From positions 7,433,151 through 7,497,150 of the forward strand of contig NC_003071.7 of assembly GCF_000001735.4 (NCBI RefSeq): a stretch of 64,000 bases of DNA, given 5' to 3'. Shown piece after piece: positions 1-13,865 of this stretch. The stretch is from Arabidopsis thaliana. Lineage: Eukaryota; Streptophyta; Magnoliopsida; Brassicales; Brassicaceae. A program made the position numbers and the translations under genes. A model generated the notes under the pieces. The model did no database searches. It saw only the letters and a list, made by a program, of their open reading frames with translations, and was not told where the DNA came from. Each line of letters opens with the position of its first letter. The first letter of the stretch is position 1.

Positions 1-175
1 AAAAAAGGTTTCACCATTAGAATACTCTATGAATTTTATAACAAGATTGAGATGATTTGGTTGCTTGATATGAGATGGGAAGAGATATAACAAGAACAAA
101 GTCATATAAGAAAAAATGTCTTTGTTATTTTGATGATCCTTTTTACATTATCTTACTCTACAAAATTTGTAGGCA

Positions 176-967
176 TTAGTGGCCTAAGATGTTAAGAAAT
201 GAGACTCTGTATTTAATCAATGACTTTGAAAGTGATTCAAGTCCATCTTCAAGATCTTGAATGCATGACTCTAGGTTCTGAACATCATCCATCTTCAAGG
301 TCTTTTCGGATTGAAATTCGGAATCAACCTTCGTGAATTCGTTTTCTTGCGCTTCACATGTAACTTTCTTCTTGTTCATTAGCTTTGAGACGACTGACCA
401 TTTACTACAAGTCTTTGATCCAGACATGTAGCTAAGGAGAGAATCAAACAGAGAAAGTGTAATAGCTTCTGCTTCTCCAAAGACAGCCAAAGTGTCATCG
501 TTGTTGTCTTCAGCTTGTGTAACCTTCAAAGACTTTTGTACTTTCTGGAATGACTTCTTAAGAGATTTTCTTGAGGTTAAGTATTTCTTGACTTCTTCCG
601 ATAGATCACCACGCTTTCTTCTTAGAATTGATTGGATCTCCATGAGACCCTCTTTCATCTCTGACAAAGCATCCTTGGAAATGTTGCACAAATCCAAGAT
701 CCTGAGGGATCCATCAAGAAGCTGTTCAACGGCTTTCTTGTTATGCTCTTGAGAAAGAGCCTGTTGTGTGACAGGTCGGCTGATAAGCTTGTCAAGAGAC
801 TCATGTAGTTCTTGAAGGTTGTCAAGCCTTTGGCAGATAGAAGAGCTGGAAGATGATGAGGCTTGCTCGGAAGATCTCAAACGGGCCAACTGCTCATCCA
901 CATGAGCAGCTTGTGGGTGAGATCTTGAGGGGAAGCTGTTAGATCGAACGTGGAAGGAGACTGCCAT
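176..967 (-). CDS. DUF241 domain protein (plant BPS1-like family)
   Basis: Single-exon gene of 263 codons. The N-terminus (MAVSFHVRSNSFPSRSHP) is the usual opening of plant DUF241 proteins. It is followed by a serine-rich stretch at about residues 35-45 and a long, mostly helical body with conserved elements around 'LLDGSLRILDLC' and 'IQSILRRKRGD', ending in a coiled-coil-like segment (about 225-255). No transmembrane segment or catalytic motif is visible. The molecular function of the family is not settled. Members lie in tandem clusters, and by position I take this to be At2g17080 (inference). The start is well supported: it is the first ATG after a clear TATA box, and the family N-terminus begins there. 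Confidence 0.93.
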   Translation of the reverse strand: MAVSFHVRSNSFPSRSHPQAAHVDEQLARLRSSEQASSSSSSSICQRLDNLQELHESLDKLISRPVTQQALSQEHNKKAVEQLLDGSLRILDLCNISKDALSEMKEGLMEIQSILRRKRGDLSEEVKKYLTSRKSLKKSFQKVQKSLKVTQAEDNNDDTLAVFGEAEAITLSLFDSLLSYMSGSKTCSKWSVVSKLMNKKKVTCEAQENEFTKVDSEFQSEKTLKMDDVQNLESCIQDLEDGLESLSKSLIKYRVSFLNILGH

Positions 968-1044
968 TTTTTGCTTTGTTTTGTTATTTGTTCTTGAGAG
1001 AGTTAAGATGTTTGTTCTGCCTTCTCATTGCCTCCCCGGCCTTA

Positions 1045-1055
1045 CATATATATAC
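1045..1055 (-). promoter_or_regulatory. TATA box of the DUF241 gene
   Basis: On the minus strand an alternating TATATATATG run lies 78-88 bases upstream of the ATG at 967, inside a locally GC-richer stretch. It is the only strong TATA match in the proximal upstream region and predicts a 5' UTR of about 50 nt. Confidence 0.7.
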
Positions 1056-1937
1056 ACCACAAAGGAAGAGAGAACAAGAGGAATCTTTTGGTGCTTAAAT
1101 AATTCATATCATTAATTAGATGTTTGTGCGATACACCTTTTACTAGGTGACAAGAGGCATCTCATGTAATATAAAACTAATGGATCAAGATCTCCGTTAT
1201 ATCAGTTCTATGTCTCTCTCTAACCATCATCACAGCTCAACACTTCATTAAGATCAAGTTCCTTATTTTATTTTTTGCACGAGTGACAATTAAGACATTG
1301 TCTCTTATGTGTCTGAGCTAAATCAGTTTTTTTATGGAGTACAATGAGCTGTGAGTGCATGGTTGGAGAAGATTACAATAATAGCTCTCAAATTTATATG
1401 CATGTAATACAACCTCCATATCCCAACCTTGGATATATCTTGTCTCCTTTTTTTCTCAACAACCACAAGACGTGTGAGTATGGAGATATCCCGCAAAACG
1501 TAAAATGACTAAAATGTGTGACAAACTTTGACACATCTTGTACTTGACTTATAATGATTCTTGACAAGAGGGTCGCTAACATTGTCTTTGTCTCTAATCA
1601 GTTTCATGATACATTTAACCTTTGTTATAGATTAAGCAGAGTAATCTCTGAGCAATCTCCATAGCCAAACATTGGATCTTTCCACACAAAAATAAAGTAA
1701 ATTAAATGCAAGAAGACTTTATTTCTCTATATACATAAACCCTATCTCAAAACTGGTCTTGGCAAAAGGGAGATTCACACCAGCAAAAAAAAAAGTTTCA
1801 AATTCTTTAAATTCTTAGTTCAAAATTTACACAAGACTCCTCAATCAGAAACAAAAAAAAAAATGTCAAGAATAAATGCCACTTTTTATCCTAAAAGAAA
1901 TAGAAAATGAAATATGAAAGACTCTTTCTCATTGTTA
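1056..1937. other. Intergenic DNA between the DUF241 gene and SSP
   Basis: AT-rich non-coding DNA. It holds the distal promoter of the DUF241 gene and, near 1690-1937, the probable SSP 3' UTR. A short minus-strand frame at 1394-1582 has no family features. I see no RNA gene or mobile element here. Confidence 0.6.
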
Positions 1938-4148
<2,211 letters not shown>

Positions 4149-5803
4149 CAGATTCTTCAGCGGGCAAAAGAAGAGTGTCAAATGTATTCCTTATTGTATA
4201 TTTGATTCCTTGTTTGGTCTTTTGTGACGTTTGACTCCGAGGTTTAAGTGTCTCTTTGTTGTCAAGACAAAGAGTGATATTATGACAATTAATTATTCTC
4301 GTGCCAAAATTGAAAGACCTTTCTTTTTTGTCACTCAAGGGTTTTTAAGTTCTTATTTTTCTACTAAATGATCATCCATGTTACGCGCTTCTTTGTTTTT
4401 TTAAAGCTTTCGACTGCAATTTTTTTGTTAATTTAGAGATTTTTATTTTTTTCACTTAAATTTACGTTAGGTTTTATGTTTTTTCATATCTTGAATACAT
4501 TTTAACCAAATATTCATTTACTAGAAAGAAAAAAAATTCGAGTTGAGATGTAGATATATATCTTTGTTAAAAATGTTTTTGCCTATTTGAGATGTTTATG
4601 AATATGTGTAGAATTGAAAGTAAGACTTTGAAAGTCAATTGTAATGTGGTAAAAAGTTGAATATGAATAAATGTTTTGGCTATCCAATATTTAACAAATA
4701 AGGTAATCTTATAAATGTAAAAGAATGAAAAAAAAAAAAAAATCTTATTCTTACAAAATGATATTAGGTAATGTTATAATTTTTTCTTAAAAAACATTTT
4801 TTAGAGTCAAGATTAAACTTTATTATTCAAAATTTAGATAGCATAAAATAGCATAGAATCACGTTCTCTTTTGTATTCTATCAGATAAATAAAATGTTAT
4901 AACATATCATTCTATATTGACCTATATAAAAAAAAAAATTGTTCTCACGTATAGATCACATATTTAAATAAAAAATAAAAAAAATATTGTTCGTTTAATA
5001 TCTTAAACCACATTATATCCAGACAAAAAAAGATTCTAGATAATAAAATTGTAAGATTAAATCTACATATATGAAGAAGTCGACTAATATGGAGGAGGGT
5101 ATACATTTTTCTCGCATAACAAAAGGAAAATAAATAATAATTTACTCATGGTCAGCAGAAATTATTTTTGAAGGGGGCAACAATCTAGTGCCCACACTCA
5201 TAATTTGGGGAAACAGGGAATTTTTGGGGTTCATAATTTGGTTCGCGAGATCAATGTTTGGCAAAGGAAATTTATTGACGCTGATTTTAGGTGGATACCA
5301 AGAGCTTGTAACAAGGCAGTATATCGATTAGCTAAATAACCCTTTCCTGACAATGTCCAATTTGTATCTCATTTCTTTGTTCCAAAGTTCCTTGTATAAA
5401 ATCTTCTATAAGGATCACTCAAATTCATTCTAGTAAAGTAAGCAGTTGCTGGAAAAAAAAACAAAAAACATTAAGTTCCCAAAACAATGTAATTTCTACA
5501 TAGTTTGACTAAATGGTTATCCTAGTTTTTTTTTTTTTCATCACGTGTGGATCAACTCTTATCTATTTTGGAATATAATTTTTCATGTCATAAGTTTCAT
5601 GGTAGTTAGTTCTTCTTATGTTAATTATTTTCATTTATTCTGTTTGAAGCATATTATATATGGTTGATAATTTTTTGTGTATTACTCTATTACAAAATAA
5701 AAGTAATTTTTTTTTTTGGGTAAAAGGCTAAAGGTTATCAAGTAACTTGTTTGACATGCTTTAATTTTATTTTCCGTCCATACTCTTACATTTTTAATAA
5801 TAA
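4149..5803. other. SSP upstream region and AT-rich intergenic DNA
   Basis: No gene is supported. The SSP 5' UTR and promoter must lie directly above 4148. The best TATA-like stretch is weak, at about 4196-4210 on the minus strand. The remainder is AT-rich DNA with many A/T homopolymers and no coding frame above background. Confidence 0.5.
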
Positions 5804-5832
5804 CTAGGATTTAACCCGTAGTATACCACGGA
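5804..5832 (-). mobile_element. Helitron 3' terminus (CTAG end with subterminal hairpin)
   Basis: Read on the minus strand, a short palindrome (CCGTGGTATACTACGG, one G-T wobble) is followed after about 11 nt by CTAG and then a T at 5803. That is the Helitron 3' signature: hairpin 10-12 nt before CTRR, inserted before T. The element should extend to higher coordinates. Its 5' TC end could not be placed with confidence, so only the terminus is annotated. The AT-rich DNA up to roughly 7.3 kb is probably part of it or of other old repeats. Confidence 0.6.
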
Positions 5833-6336
5833 ACAAATATTTTATTTATATATAATAATATTAAATTTTACGGTTTTTGTTTTATATTAATGTTATAAAT
5901 TTTATATTAATGTTGTAACTAAAAAAGTTGGTGATGATAAAATAATAAAATAAATATTTAACCTGTGTTATATCAATTTAAACCTGTCATGCTATATTTC
6001 ATATCAATCCAAACCCGTCCCGTTATATTTTTTGTCTCATGATATTTTAATATTTTTATAAATTTAAATATTAGTTGTGGAATTGGTTGTGATTGTTATT
6101 TTATGCTGAAAAAGTTATGGACTTTGAATTCCATGGAATATTCAAACCAAGATAAAGAATGTTTTTAGGTGCACATATAATTGGATTTCCTCATTTTACG
6201 GGATCAAAAATGTATTTTGGTTTGTTTCACAATGTTTGTTTTAATTTATTGCCAAAATTTAATACAAATAATTCAAATAGTTTAAAATTTTTGGTTGTTT
6301 TAAGATATAGTGAATATTGTAGGTGAGATAAGGAGA

Positions 6337-6411
6337 ATATAATTTATTGTGTTTTGCTTGACATATGAGATTGTCATATAATTTATTGTGTTTCGCTTGA
6401 CATATGAGATA
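6337..6411. repeat. 39-bp direct tandem duplication
   Basis: A unit starting ATATAATTTATTGTGTTTTG at 6337 is repeated from 6376 with a T-to-C change in the middle. It is a local two-copy duplication in intergenic DNA with no evident function. Confidence 0.75.
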
Positions 6412-7508
6412 TAGTGAATCCTTTTAGTTTGTTACACAGTTAATTGCCACAAAAAATATCTAACCATTAATTAAGAAAAAATCAAATAATTAAAATCTAG
6501 TGGCAGCCATTGTAAATAAATCCCAACTTCAGGATTTATTTCACAAAATGGCTGCAAAAATGTATATGTAGATTAATTCATACTATTTTTACTTAGTAAC
6601 TCAAAATTTATGGATTAATTCTGAAAAAAAAACACAAAAAAAAAACTTGTTCATTGTTTGATGCGGCATTTGCTAAAGTGTTTATAAGATTTGGTACTTT
6701 ATTTTCCTTTGAATTATCGATTTTATCCTTCTCAACCTACCAAGTACATCAAAATTTCAATTTGCAAACTCCATCTAAATCAAAAATTTGTGGTTTGAGA
6801 GGAAGGCATATCTAGAGGAGGAGGAGGAGCCATCTGCATCGTTTGAGTTGGAATTTAGTGGTCGAGGAAGAAAGATCTCGGCAAGGAAGCTCGGGATCAA
6901 ATAATTCTTTAACGATTCTATCGCGTTATCTGATTTTTGATTTGACAATTTTCCACATCAATTAGATAATATTCACAAAAGAATTGAGATTTTTTAAGTT
7001 AATTTAGAGTTGCCTTTAAAAAAATACATGCATGTATACACAAAACCAAAACCAAAAATTCACTCATAAATCCGTGATGTTTGTTGTTTAGGTTCCCAAT
7101 ATACTATCACATAAGGGTTTAGATTCCGTGATTAAAAGTCATTTAAAATTTCTGAAAAAAAATAAAAGAAGAAAAACGACGAAGAAGAGAAGAAGAGAAG
7201 AAGTTGGGGAACGAAAAAGAAAAAGAAGATACAAGGGCAAAATAGTTCATCTATATACAAATAAGTACCCATTTTCGTAAGCCGATTGAAAATTTTTCTT
7301 TCTCTAATATTTGGGCTAAAAAGTACCCAAAACAAAAGCCCCCATAATTTATACTCTTGTTATAAATAAATTGTTGAATATGTAATTTCCCTAATAATAC
7401 AACAGCTATTTATTTTTCAGTAACTTTATTTCCTAATAATTCATGAATGCAAAGGAGGTACTAAAATCACATAGCAAAGGTAAAAGTTCATTTGCAACTA
7501 AACAAAAG

Positions 7509-7524
7509 CCCCCCCCCCCCCCCC
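7509..7524. repeat. Poly-C tract (16 C)
   Basis: Sixteen consecutive C residues in otherwise AT-rich intergenic DNA, flanked by two copies of a 'GGTAAAAGTTCA' word (about 7478 and 7567). The exact length may be affected by sequencing of homopolymers. Confidence 0.85.
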
Positions 7525-8507
7525 ATCTCTAAAATATCTCCAAGCAAACTAAAGAATCGCCCTCAAAGGTAAAAGTTCAGTTGCAATTGTCATCAGAAAA
7601 AAATCCAATATCAAATTTTTTTCCTAGAAATCCTTATGTGCCCGTCATCTCCTTTTCCCCGTCCATATGATTCTTGCGCCTCCCAAAAGGCTCTGCCATT
7701 TGCATCAATGCCAAAACCTCTAAGCAGTACTATATGTCCTCTATCCTCATACTTTCTTCAAGGAGACTTTCATATTCATCAAAATCATCTTCAACATCAG
7801 GTTCAGGATCATGATAATCCTCATACTTGTGCAAAGTGACTTCAAGAGCTCTGTATCTTGGGACATTTGCAGTTTCCTTACAGTTTTTCGCAAATCGAAA
7901 AAGCAATGGATTCTCACTTTCTAAGAGGGTTCATTCATTGAGAATGTCTATCAAGGCACTCAAATTAATAAGACGACGTTTCAATCTCTTTTTCAACAAT
8001 TATGTTCTTGGCATCAAATCAATAATCTCCTAAATCGACAATTCTTTATCATCACGTAAAAGTCCATGCCTTCCTTAACAAGGCGTCTAAATGCTTGGTA
8101 GGAGCAATAGACCAGCAAGCATTCCACGATTGATATAACACCTTTCGAAGAAGTTTGTGTTGTTCTTGTTCGATTCTAATCGATGAAATTAAGAGGCAAA
8201 CGCGAAGAATCTAATCGATGAAATCGAGACGCAAACCGCAAAAAATCTAATCGGTTGCAGTTGTTCTTAGAGTTTAGTATTTGGTATAAAATATATATTT
8301 TTGTTTCAAAAAATTCTAAATACATACATTTCTAAGTGTTAAAAATGGCAATTCCGTAAATTTTTAGTAAAAATGACAATTTAAAATGATTTTGATGAAA
8401 AATGGTGAAATCAACAATGATTCAAAAAATAAATAACAAAACCAAACAATTGGCTCTAGAAGTGAAAGTTCCTAGTATAAAGACAAATAAAAGAATGTAA
8501 AATCTCC
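7525..8507. other. Intergenic DNA without a supported gene
   Basis: Only short open frames occur (for example 7636-7839 and 7827-8033) and they show no family features. A short near-repeat 'AATCTAATCGATGAAAT' occurs twice near 8180-8230. I see no RNA gene. Confidence 0.45.
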
Positions 8508-8514
8508 CTCGTAC

Positions 8515-9507
8515 TGTACCTCATAAGAAAACCCAGATGGGTTTTTGATATAGTGGGTAAAGCCCGAAAAAACCTGATTGTTCCGAGACTACCCGTGGGT
8601 ACCCAACTTAGTTTTTATCATTTTTTTTTAAAGTTTATGTTTAACTGTTAATATACTATTATATGTATGTTATATCTATATTTTGCTTATAAATATATTT
8701 TAAATTATATTTATTTTCTGTATTACATATATATTTGATGGGAAAAAGGTTGAATTGCGTTTTTGGCGGGAAAATGTTAAATTGCATTTTTTAGCAGGAA
8801 AAATATCAAATCTTTTTCTTGGTCGGAAATGTTGAATGCCGTTTTTGGCGGAAAAATGTTGAATATCATTTTTGGCGGAAAAATGTTAAATTGCGTTTTT
8901 GGCGGAAAAATGTTGAATATCATTTTTGGCGGGAAAATGTTAAATTGCGTTTTTGACCGGGAAATGTGAAATTTTTTTGGCGGGAAAATGTTGAATGTCG
9001 TTTTTGGCGGGAAAATGTTAAATTGCGTTTTTGGAGGGAAAATGTGAAATCATTTTTGGCGGAAAATGTTGAATCGCGTTTTTGGCGGGAAAATGTTGAA
9101 TTACGTTTTAGCGGAAAAATGTTGAATGTCGTTTTTGGCGCGAAAATGTTGAATTGCGTTTTGGCGGAAAAATGTTGATTGTCATTTTTGGCGGGAAAAT
9201 GTTGAATGTCTTTTTTGTCGGGAAAATGTTGAACGTCTTTTTTGGCGTTAAACTGTTAAATCGCGGTTTGGGAAAAAAATGTGAAAAAAAATTTGACAAC
9301 AAAATGTTGATTCACTTGAAAAAGGACTTAAAAAAACCCTGTGGGTACCCATAACTCAATGAGGTAAACCCATATGGATTTTATTTATTTGGGCACCGAG
9401 CCCATTTTAAATCTGTGTTTTTTTCTAGAAAAAGTAGATATATGGGCTTTAAATTTTATGTGGGTTTTGGATACCCAGTGGGTTTTAACCCATCATTAAC
9501 ATCTCTA
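8515..9507. mobile_element. Probable non-autonomous hAT-like element, about 1 kb
   Basis: CTCGTAC occurs at 8508-8514 and again at 9508-9514, exactly 1000 bp apart, as expected for a duplicated target site (hAT elements make 8 bp; one position would have mutated). The right edge reads, on the minus strand, TAGAGATGTTAATGATGGGT, a hAT-like terminus. The left edge is a diverged partner sharing an AAAACCCA..TGGGT block. Subterminal GGGTACCC and AAACCCA words recur on both sides. The interior holds a minisatellite and no transposase. hAT membership is inferred from the ends and the target-site size. Confidence 0.5.
8738..9308. repeat. 27-bp minisatellite, about 22 units, with E2F-type core
   Basis: About 22 tandem units of 23-28 bp with the consensus TTTTTGGCGGGAAAATGTTG followed by AAT plus a variable four bases. 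Six units carry the exact palindrome-like word TTTGGCGGGAAA and one carries TTTGGCGCGAAA. Both fit the E2F/DP consensus (TTTSSCGS). Other units are one or two changes away. The frame at 8966-9178 that spells a repeated FWRENVE is only a reading of this array. Confidence 0.9.
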
Positions 9508-9514
9508 CTCGTAC

Positions 9515-10215
9515 ATGAACTCTTCGAGGTGTGCCACTCAGGCTAGTCAATCCAAAGAGGGTAACGTCATCTTTATTCGCTCTGCCAATATAATTCGTAT
9601 AATAAACGATAATAGAACTCTTGATGTTCTAACATATAAAGACATTTCTCAAACTAGTGTCTCCAAGGCAATCGGTATATTCGGTTCGGTTTTGAGGTAG
9701 TTTTCATTTTTGTTTTGGTTCTAGTTATGTTTATTTCTTCACTAGATTAGGTTGACGTGGAGATAGTGGCTTGAGTAATCAACGATCCAAGAAGACAAGT
9801 GTTTTGGTTATCCTTTGGATCAACGAACTCTTGTATTTATCGTAGCTTGAGCTACACCAGTAACTTGCATGATGTGTGGCAAATTCTCTTACATTTCTAT
9901 CCAACCATGGTAACTAACCATCCAGTTCTTCAATAGGGCAAGCACCTTCTTCCGTTAACCGAGCATTTGACCCATCTCTTTATCCAATGTCTCCGGAGGG
10001 AGCAGTTAGTGCCCGTGCCTAGGGAAGATTATGTGTAACTTCCCATTAAATACCAGTCATATATAAATCTGGCCCGGTACTCCGGTCTATAAACCACGCA
10101 GAGCTGAGTAATGGCTGATCATGCAACCATGGCCAAGCACAAAATTAGCTGTCTTAAGCCTCACAACTCTGATGAGTTTTTTTGGTTATGCGATACTTTC
10201 CTCCACGGTTTTCCA
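9515..10215. other. Intergenic DNA and 3' flank of the DUF632 gene
   Basis: No gene is supported. A stretch near 9655-9700 (TAGTGTCTCC..GGCAATCGG..TTCGGTTCGG) resembles the terminus of plant hAT elements but has no visible partner nearby. The last part is probably 3' UTR of the DUF630/632 gene. Confidence 0.4.
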
Positions 10216-12819
10216 TTAGTCTTCTTCATCTGTTTCCCGAGAGTCGCATTCTTCTTCTTCAGCACGATGTAAGAGATCTACATAAGCTTTCAGAGATTCC
10301 TCTGTAAACCTCTCCATAGCTTCAAATATACGTTGAAGACTACCCTGTAAACTCTCGTTACTAGTGTCGCTTTGGTAGACAATGTTATCTTCCCCTGGAC
10401 CAACCAGAACCATTTTCATTTCCAATTCTTGAATCTCTTTCTGTATTCTCTGTTCCTCTCGGTCCATATTCCTAGGATCACCATGCCCTATAATCCTCTC
10501 CCGGGTTGCTAACCTATCTTGTTCCCAAAGATGAAGCACACTCGTTGTGAAACGGCGTATAGCCTCGATAACTTCCTTTTCTGATATTCTATCTAGAGCT
10601 TGTTCCCACTGGTTACAGATCACGAAAATCATTGGAGCCCCAATACGACCAGGAGAAAAAGGAACGATTCCATCTGGAGTTTCCTCAGGTTCATAGAAAA
10701 GACACTTCATAAGCCAACTATTCAGCTCTCTTACAAAACCCTTTTGCGCACTAACCCAACTCGAAAATCCCACAATCCAATTTATAAGTTCATATCCAAG
10801 CGTCCTTGTTACCTCGAGATGCTCCCCACCAAAATTTTTGCTTGCTCTAATGGGGCCTAAACCTCTGGCTTCCTTAATAGCCTCACACTGACTTTTATGG
10901 CACTCAAGCATGGATTTCCACATTTTGCTAAGCCTGAAAGATGGAGTTAGCATCTAATGAGAACTCACCGTAAAAACCAATCATAGTTATATACTGATTG
11001 CATTTAAACTTCGTCCAGCTTACCCTTGGATCAATTCATTGAGTTGCAGCCATAGCTCTTCGTCTCTTATCTTGTTAATTGTAACTGATATTTTGTCAAC
11101 AACTTGAATCGCAATCCTTATCTTTGTGGACAAACTTCTAACTAATTTTCGTGTTGAATCTACTTTTTGATTCTCGGCACCTCTTTCATCCATACGCTTA
11201 AGCTTCCTTAACTTTTTCTCATGGTTTACACGCATTTTTTCCTCGGCCTACATGCACAAACTTTAGTTCAAACTGGAAAAAAGTAACAACAGAAGAAGAG
11301 AGCAAACAAAAAGATCACATCTCAGTATCCAACGAGAGAGTTTATGCATCAACATACCTTGACCTCATCGTAAAGCTTCTTCTCCCAAAGGTGGAGCTTG
11401 TGCAATGTCGAAGAAAGATTACGAGACTTTAAAGCAAGCTCTGCCTCAATGTCTGCATAAGTAGGAGCAGTCACTGAAGAAGAGGCTTCAGCTTTAGCTT
11501 TTTTGGAGGTTGATGATTGAGCTGACGAAACCACAGACGGTGATGGGGTCCCCTCATATAGCTTCTTCGAAGAAACTGCTCCAATACAAACACAGTCCAT
11601 TTTTACAAAATCAAGAATGATTCAAACACAACAAGCTGACAATAGTGGCAACAGAATCATATATTGACACAAAACCATAATAAATATTCAACTGATTTCT
11701 ACAAAGAAGCAAACTTTCTGCAACACAATCTCCAAATAAGGAAAAAAAATAATGAAATAAGAGATGATGAAAGCTACCATTTTTGCGACCATATGGATGT
11801 TTCCCCACTTCAAGCATCACTGCGATCTCATTTCCTGACTCTGCAGCTCTCAAGAACTGAGCTTCTATCTCTTTCGCAACCTCAGGAACCCCACGTCTGA
11901 CACCGCCACCACCACGTGCCACCGCAGCCTTACTCTTCCTCACCTCATCCCCACCACTATCCTCAACAATTTTTTTCTCCACAATATGAACCTCATGCTC
12001 CATTTCTTCTTTCTCAACTGACACACTTGGCCTAGTCTGATACAAAGAAGCCTTACCTCCTCCTCCTCCTCCTCCGCTAGTGCTAGCACCGGAGTTACCT
12101 AACGGCTCTTCCACAGAAACTGCAGCTACAAATTTCTGTTTCCCATGTACTTCCTTAACAACTACATCATCTTCCTCTAAATCCGGAACACCCAATTCAT
12201 CTCTTAACTCTCTCGTATCACGACTAGGAGTATACGGAGTATAATACGTATCAAAAGGGTCTAAGAAATCCCAAACCTTTTCCCTCGGCGGCGACGGTGG
12301 CGGCGGAGGCAATTTCGATCCGTAGTTCGAATTCAGATATGGATTATACTCAGAGGTTGATGATGATGATGATTCACCGAAATGAACTCTCTGAGGACTC
12401 GAAGGTCTCTGCTCATAAACCAAAGAAGGAGGCATATAACTATTCTTCATATAATTCATATGCAAATACGATTTCGGATTCGAGTCATCATCTTCTAGAT
12501 GATGATGGAGAGGAGATGAATGCAACGAATCAATATCATCATCGTCGTCAGAGTCAGAATCCGAATCGAAATCGAGATGACCCGACCCAGAATCCATCTT
12601 GGGTTTAGCTTTTTTGGGTGAATCGGAATCGTTGTAACGGTGGTGGTGATTGATGAATTGGTGAAGAGAGTGAGAGATTGCTTTTAAGGATTGTGTGTAG
12701 GATACGTGAGCTTCTGATAAAGCGTAACGTTGATGAATCGCTGCTTCAAGGAAGCTACAACGGTCACGACAAAGCGCCACCGCTGGAAGATCGTCGAGCT
12801 TTGAGGTTGAACAACCCAT
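10216..12819 (-). CDS. DUF630/DUF632 protein (plant 'bZIP-like' family)
   Basis: Four exons: 12819-11778, 11575-11358, 11247-11024 and 10933-10216, giving 733 aa in one frame. By position it is At2g17110. The start is the MGCSTSKLDD methionine: DUF630 proteins begin exactly so, and Gly2/Cys3 suggest N-myristoylation and palmitoylation. DUF630 covers about residues 1-60. A low-complexity part follows, with an Asp/Ser-rich acidic run, a polyproline run and a Gly run. DUF632 runs from 'VAKEIEAQFLRAAESGNEIA' (about 315) to about 650, with coiled coils around exons 2-3 and a W-rich core ('WLMKCLFYEPEET'). Old annotations call the family bZIP-like, but no basic leucine zipper is visible. The function is not settled; membrane association is inferred from the lipidation site. 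Confidence 0.93.
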
Positions 12820-13865
12820 CAAAATCAAAAAGTTTTGAAATTTCTTTGAGATTCGAAGAATCAGAATGTTCGTACAGAAATCAAAGTTGAGGTTTTTAAG
12901 TGGAAAGGAAGAGACTTTGAATAGTTAGGTGATGATAGGAATGAGAAAAGTAAAACTTTAAAGCGAGGAAGAAAAGATAAAAGAGGAATCTTTTGCCAAA
13001 AAAAAAAAATCTTTGGTGTAAATTATAAAAATATTTAAGCTCTTTATGTAAATTACTAATTTTTGGGTTTGGGAAGACACAGTTAACTTAATCTTTTGGA
13101 TTAAAGGATTAAGAAATTTGGTAATTCATGCAGGGAAAAGAGTAAAAATGAAAGATTTGATTGTTTGAATTTTAGTGAATAATTTTATTCTATCGGCAAT
13201 ATTCTCGAATTTAGTACTTGATTACTGTGTAACGCCGTCTTAGACCAATGCAATATAGTTGATTATTATTTTGATTTTGGTCGTTGGACAATAAAAAATT
13301 TGTAATTATGAATTGTGGTTGTAACGTAAACAACTAAACATGAATTAATTTTTTTTAAAGTATGTCACAACATTTGATTGTATGTGTATGTATAGTCAAA
13401 CTTTTTTTTTTCCTTTTCTTTGACGGTTAAAGAATTGAAACGGATTCGTGGAAATACATACTATTTTAGTAAGTTCCTTTGTCACTGATTTTTTGTTGGA
13501 ATGAATCAAAGTGGAAAAGAGTTCATCACAAAGAAGTTGAAGAGAGATTCGGGGAAAAATAAATACGGCAAACATTCAAGAACAAGTATGATACTTTGTA
13601 GAAGAATACACATCAGATAGAGGCAGCCCCAGGAGGACCAATTCATCTTGTGGTGTAGATTAAGTAAACAAAACTGTTGCATATGTAATGAAAAATTTAA
13701 CATCTTTATGCCTTTGACATAGGCTTATGTTATGTAGTGACTTGGTAGATAGATGTACAAGATTATGTATTGTAGAATCTTAGTAGTTGGTATATAAATT
13801 AGTTAATGCATTTCTCCACAAAATCATTGTGTTCCACCAGAGATGAAACAATGTGGTTGCTTATA
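12820..13865. other. DUF632 gene upstream region
   Basis: Promoter and 5' UTR of the DUF630/632 gene. The part at about 12848-12965 has a diverged second copy at 24194-24300. Beyond it is AT-rich DNA. A minus-strand frame at 13506-13703 shows no family features. Confidence 0.5.

Noticed and set aside
7132..7335. 67-aa phenylalanine/serine-rich frame on the minus strand
   Set aside because: Translation of a GAAGAA-rich low-complexity stretch.
8966..9178. Small protein with FWRENVE repeats
   Set aside because: Reading of the E2F-type minisatellite; no conserved start context and the frame exists only because the unit is a near multiple of three.
8738..9308. CRISPR-like array
   Set aside because: Units are contiguous and diverged with no unique spacers, in a plant genome; it is a minisatellite.
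12297..12608. Plus-strand 103-aa frame inside the DUF632 gene
   Set aside because: Antisense shadow of low-complexity codons in exon 1.
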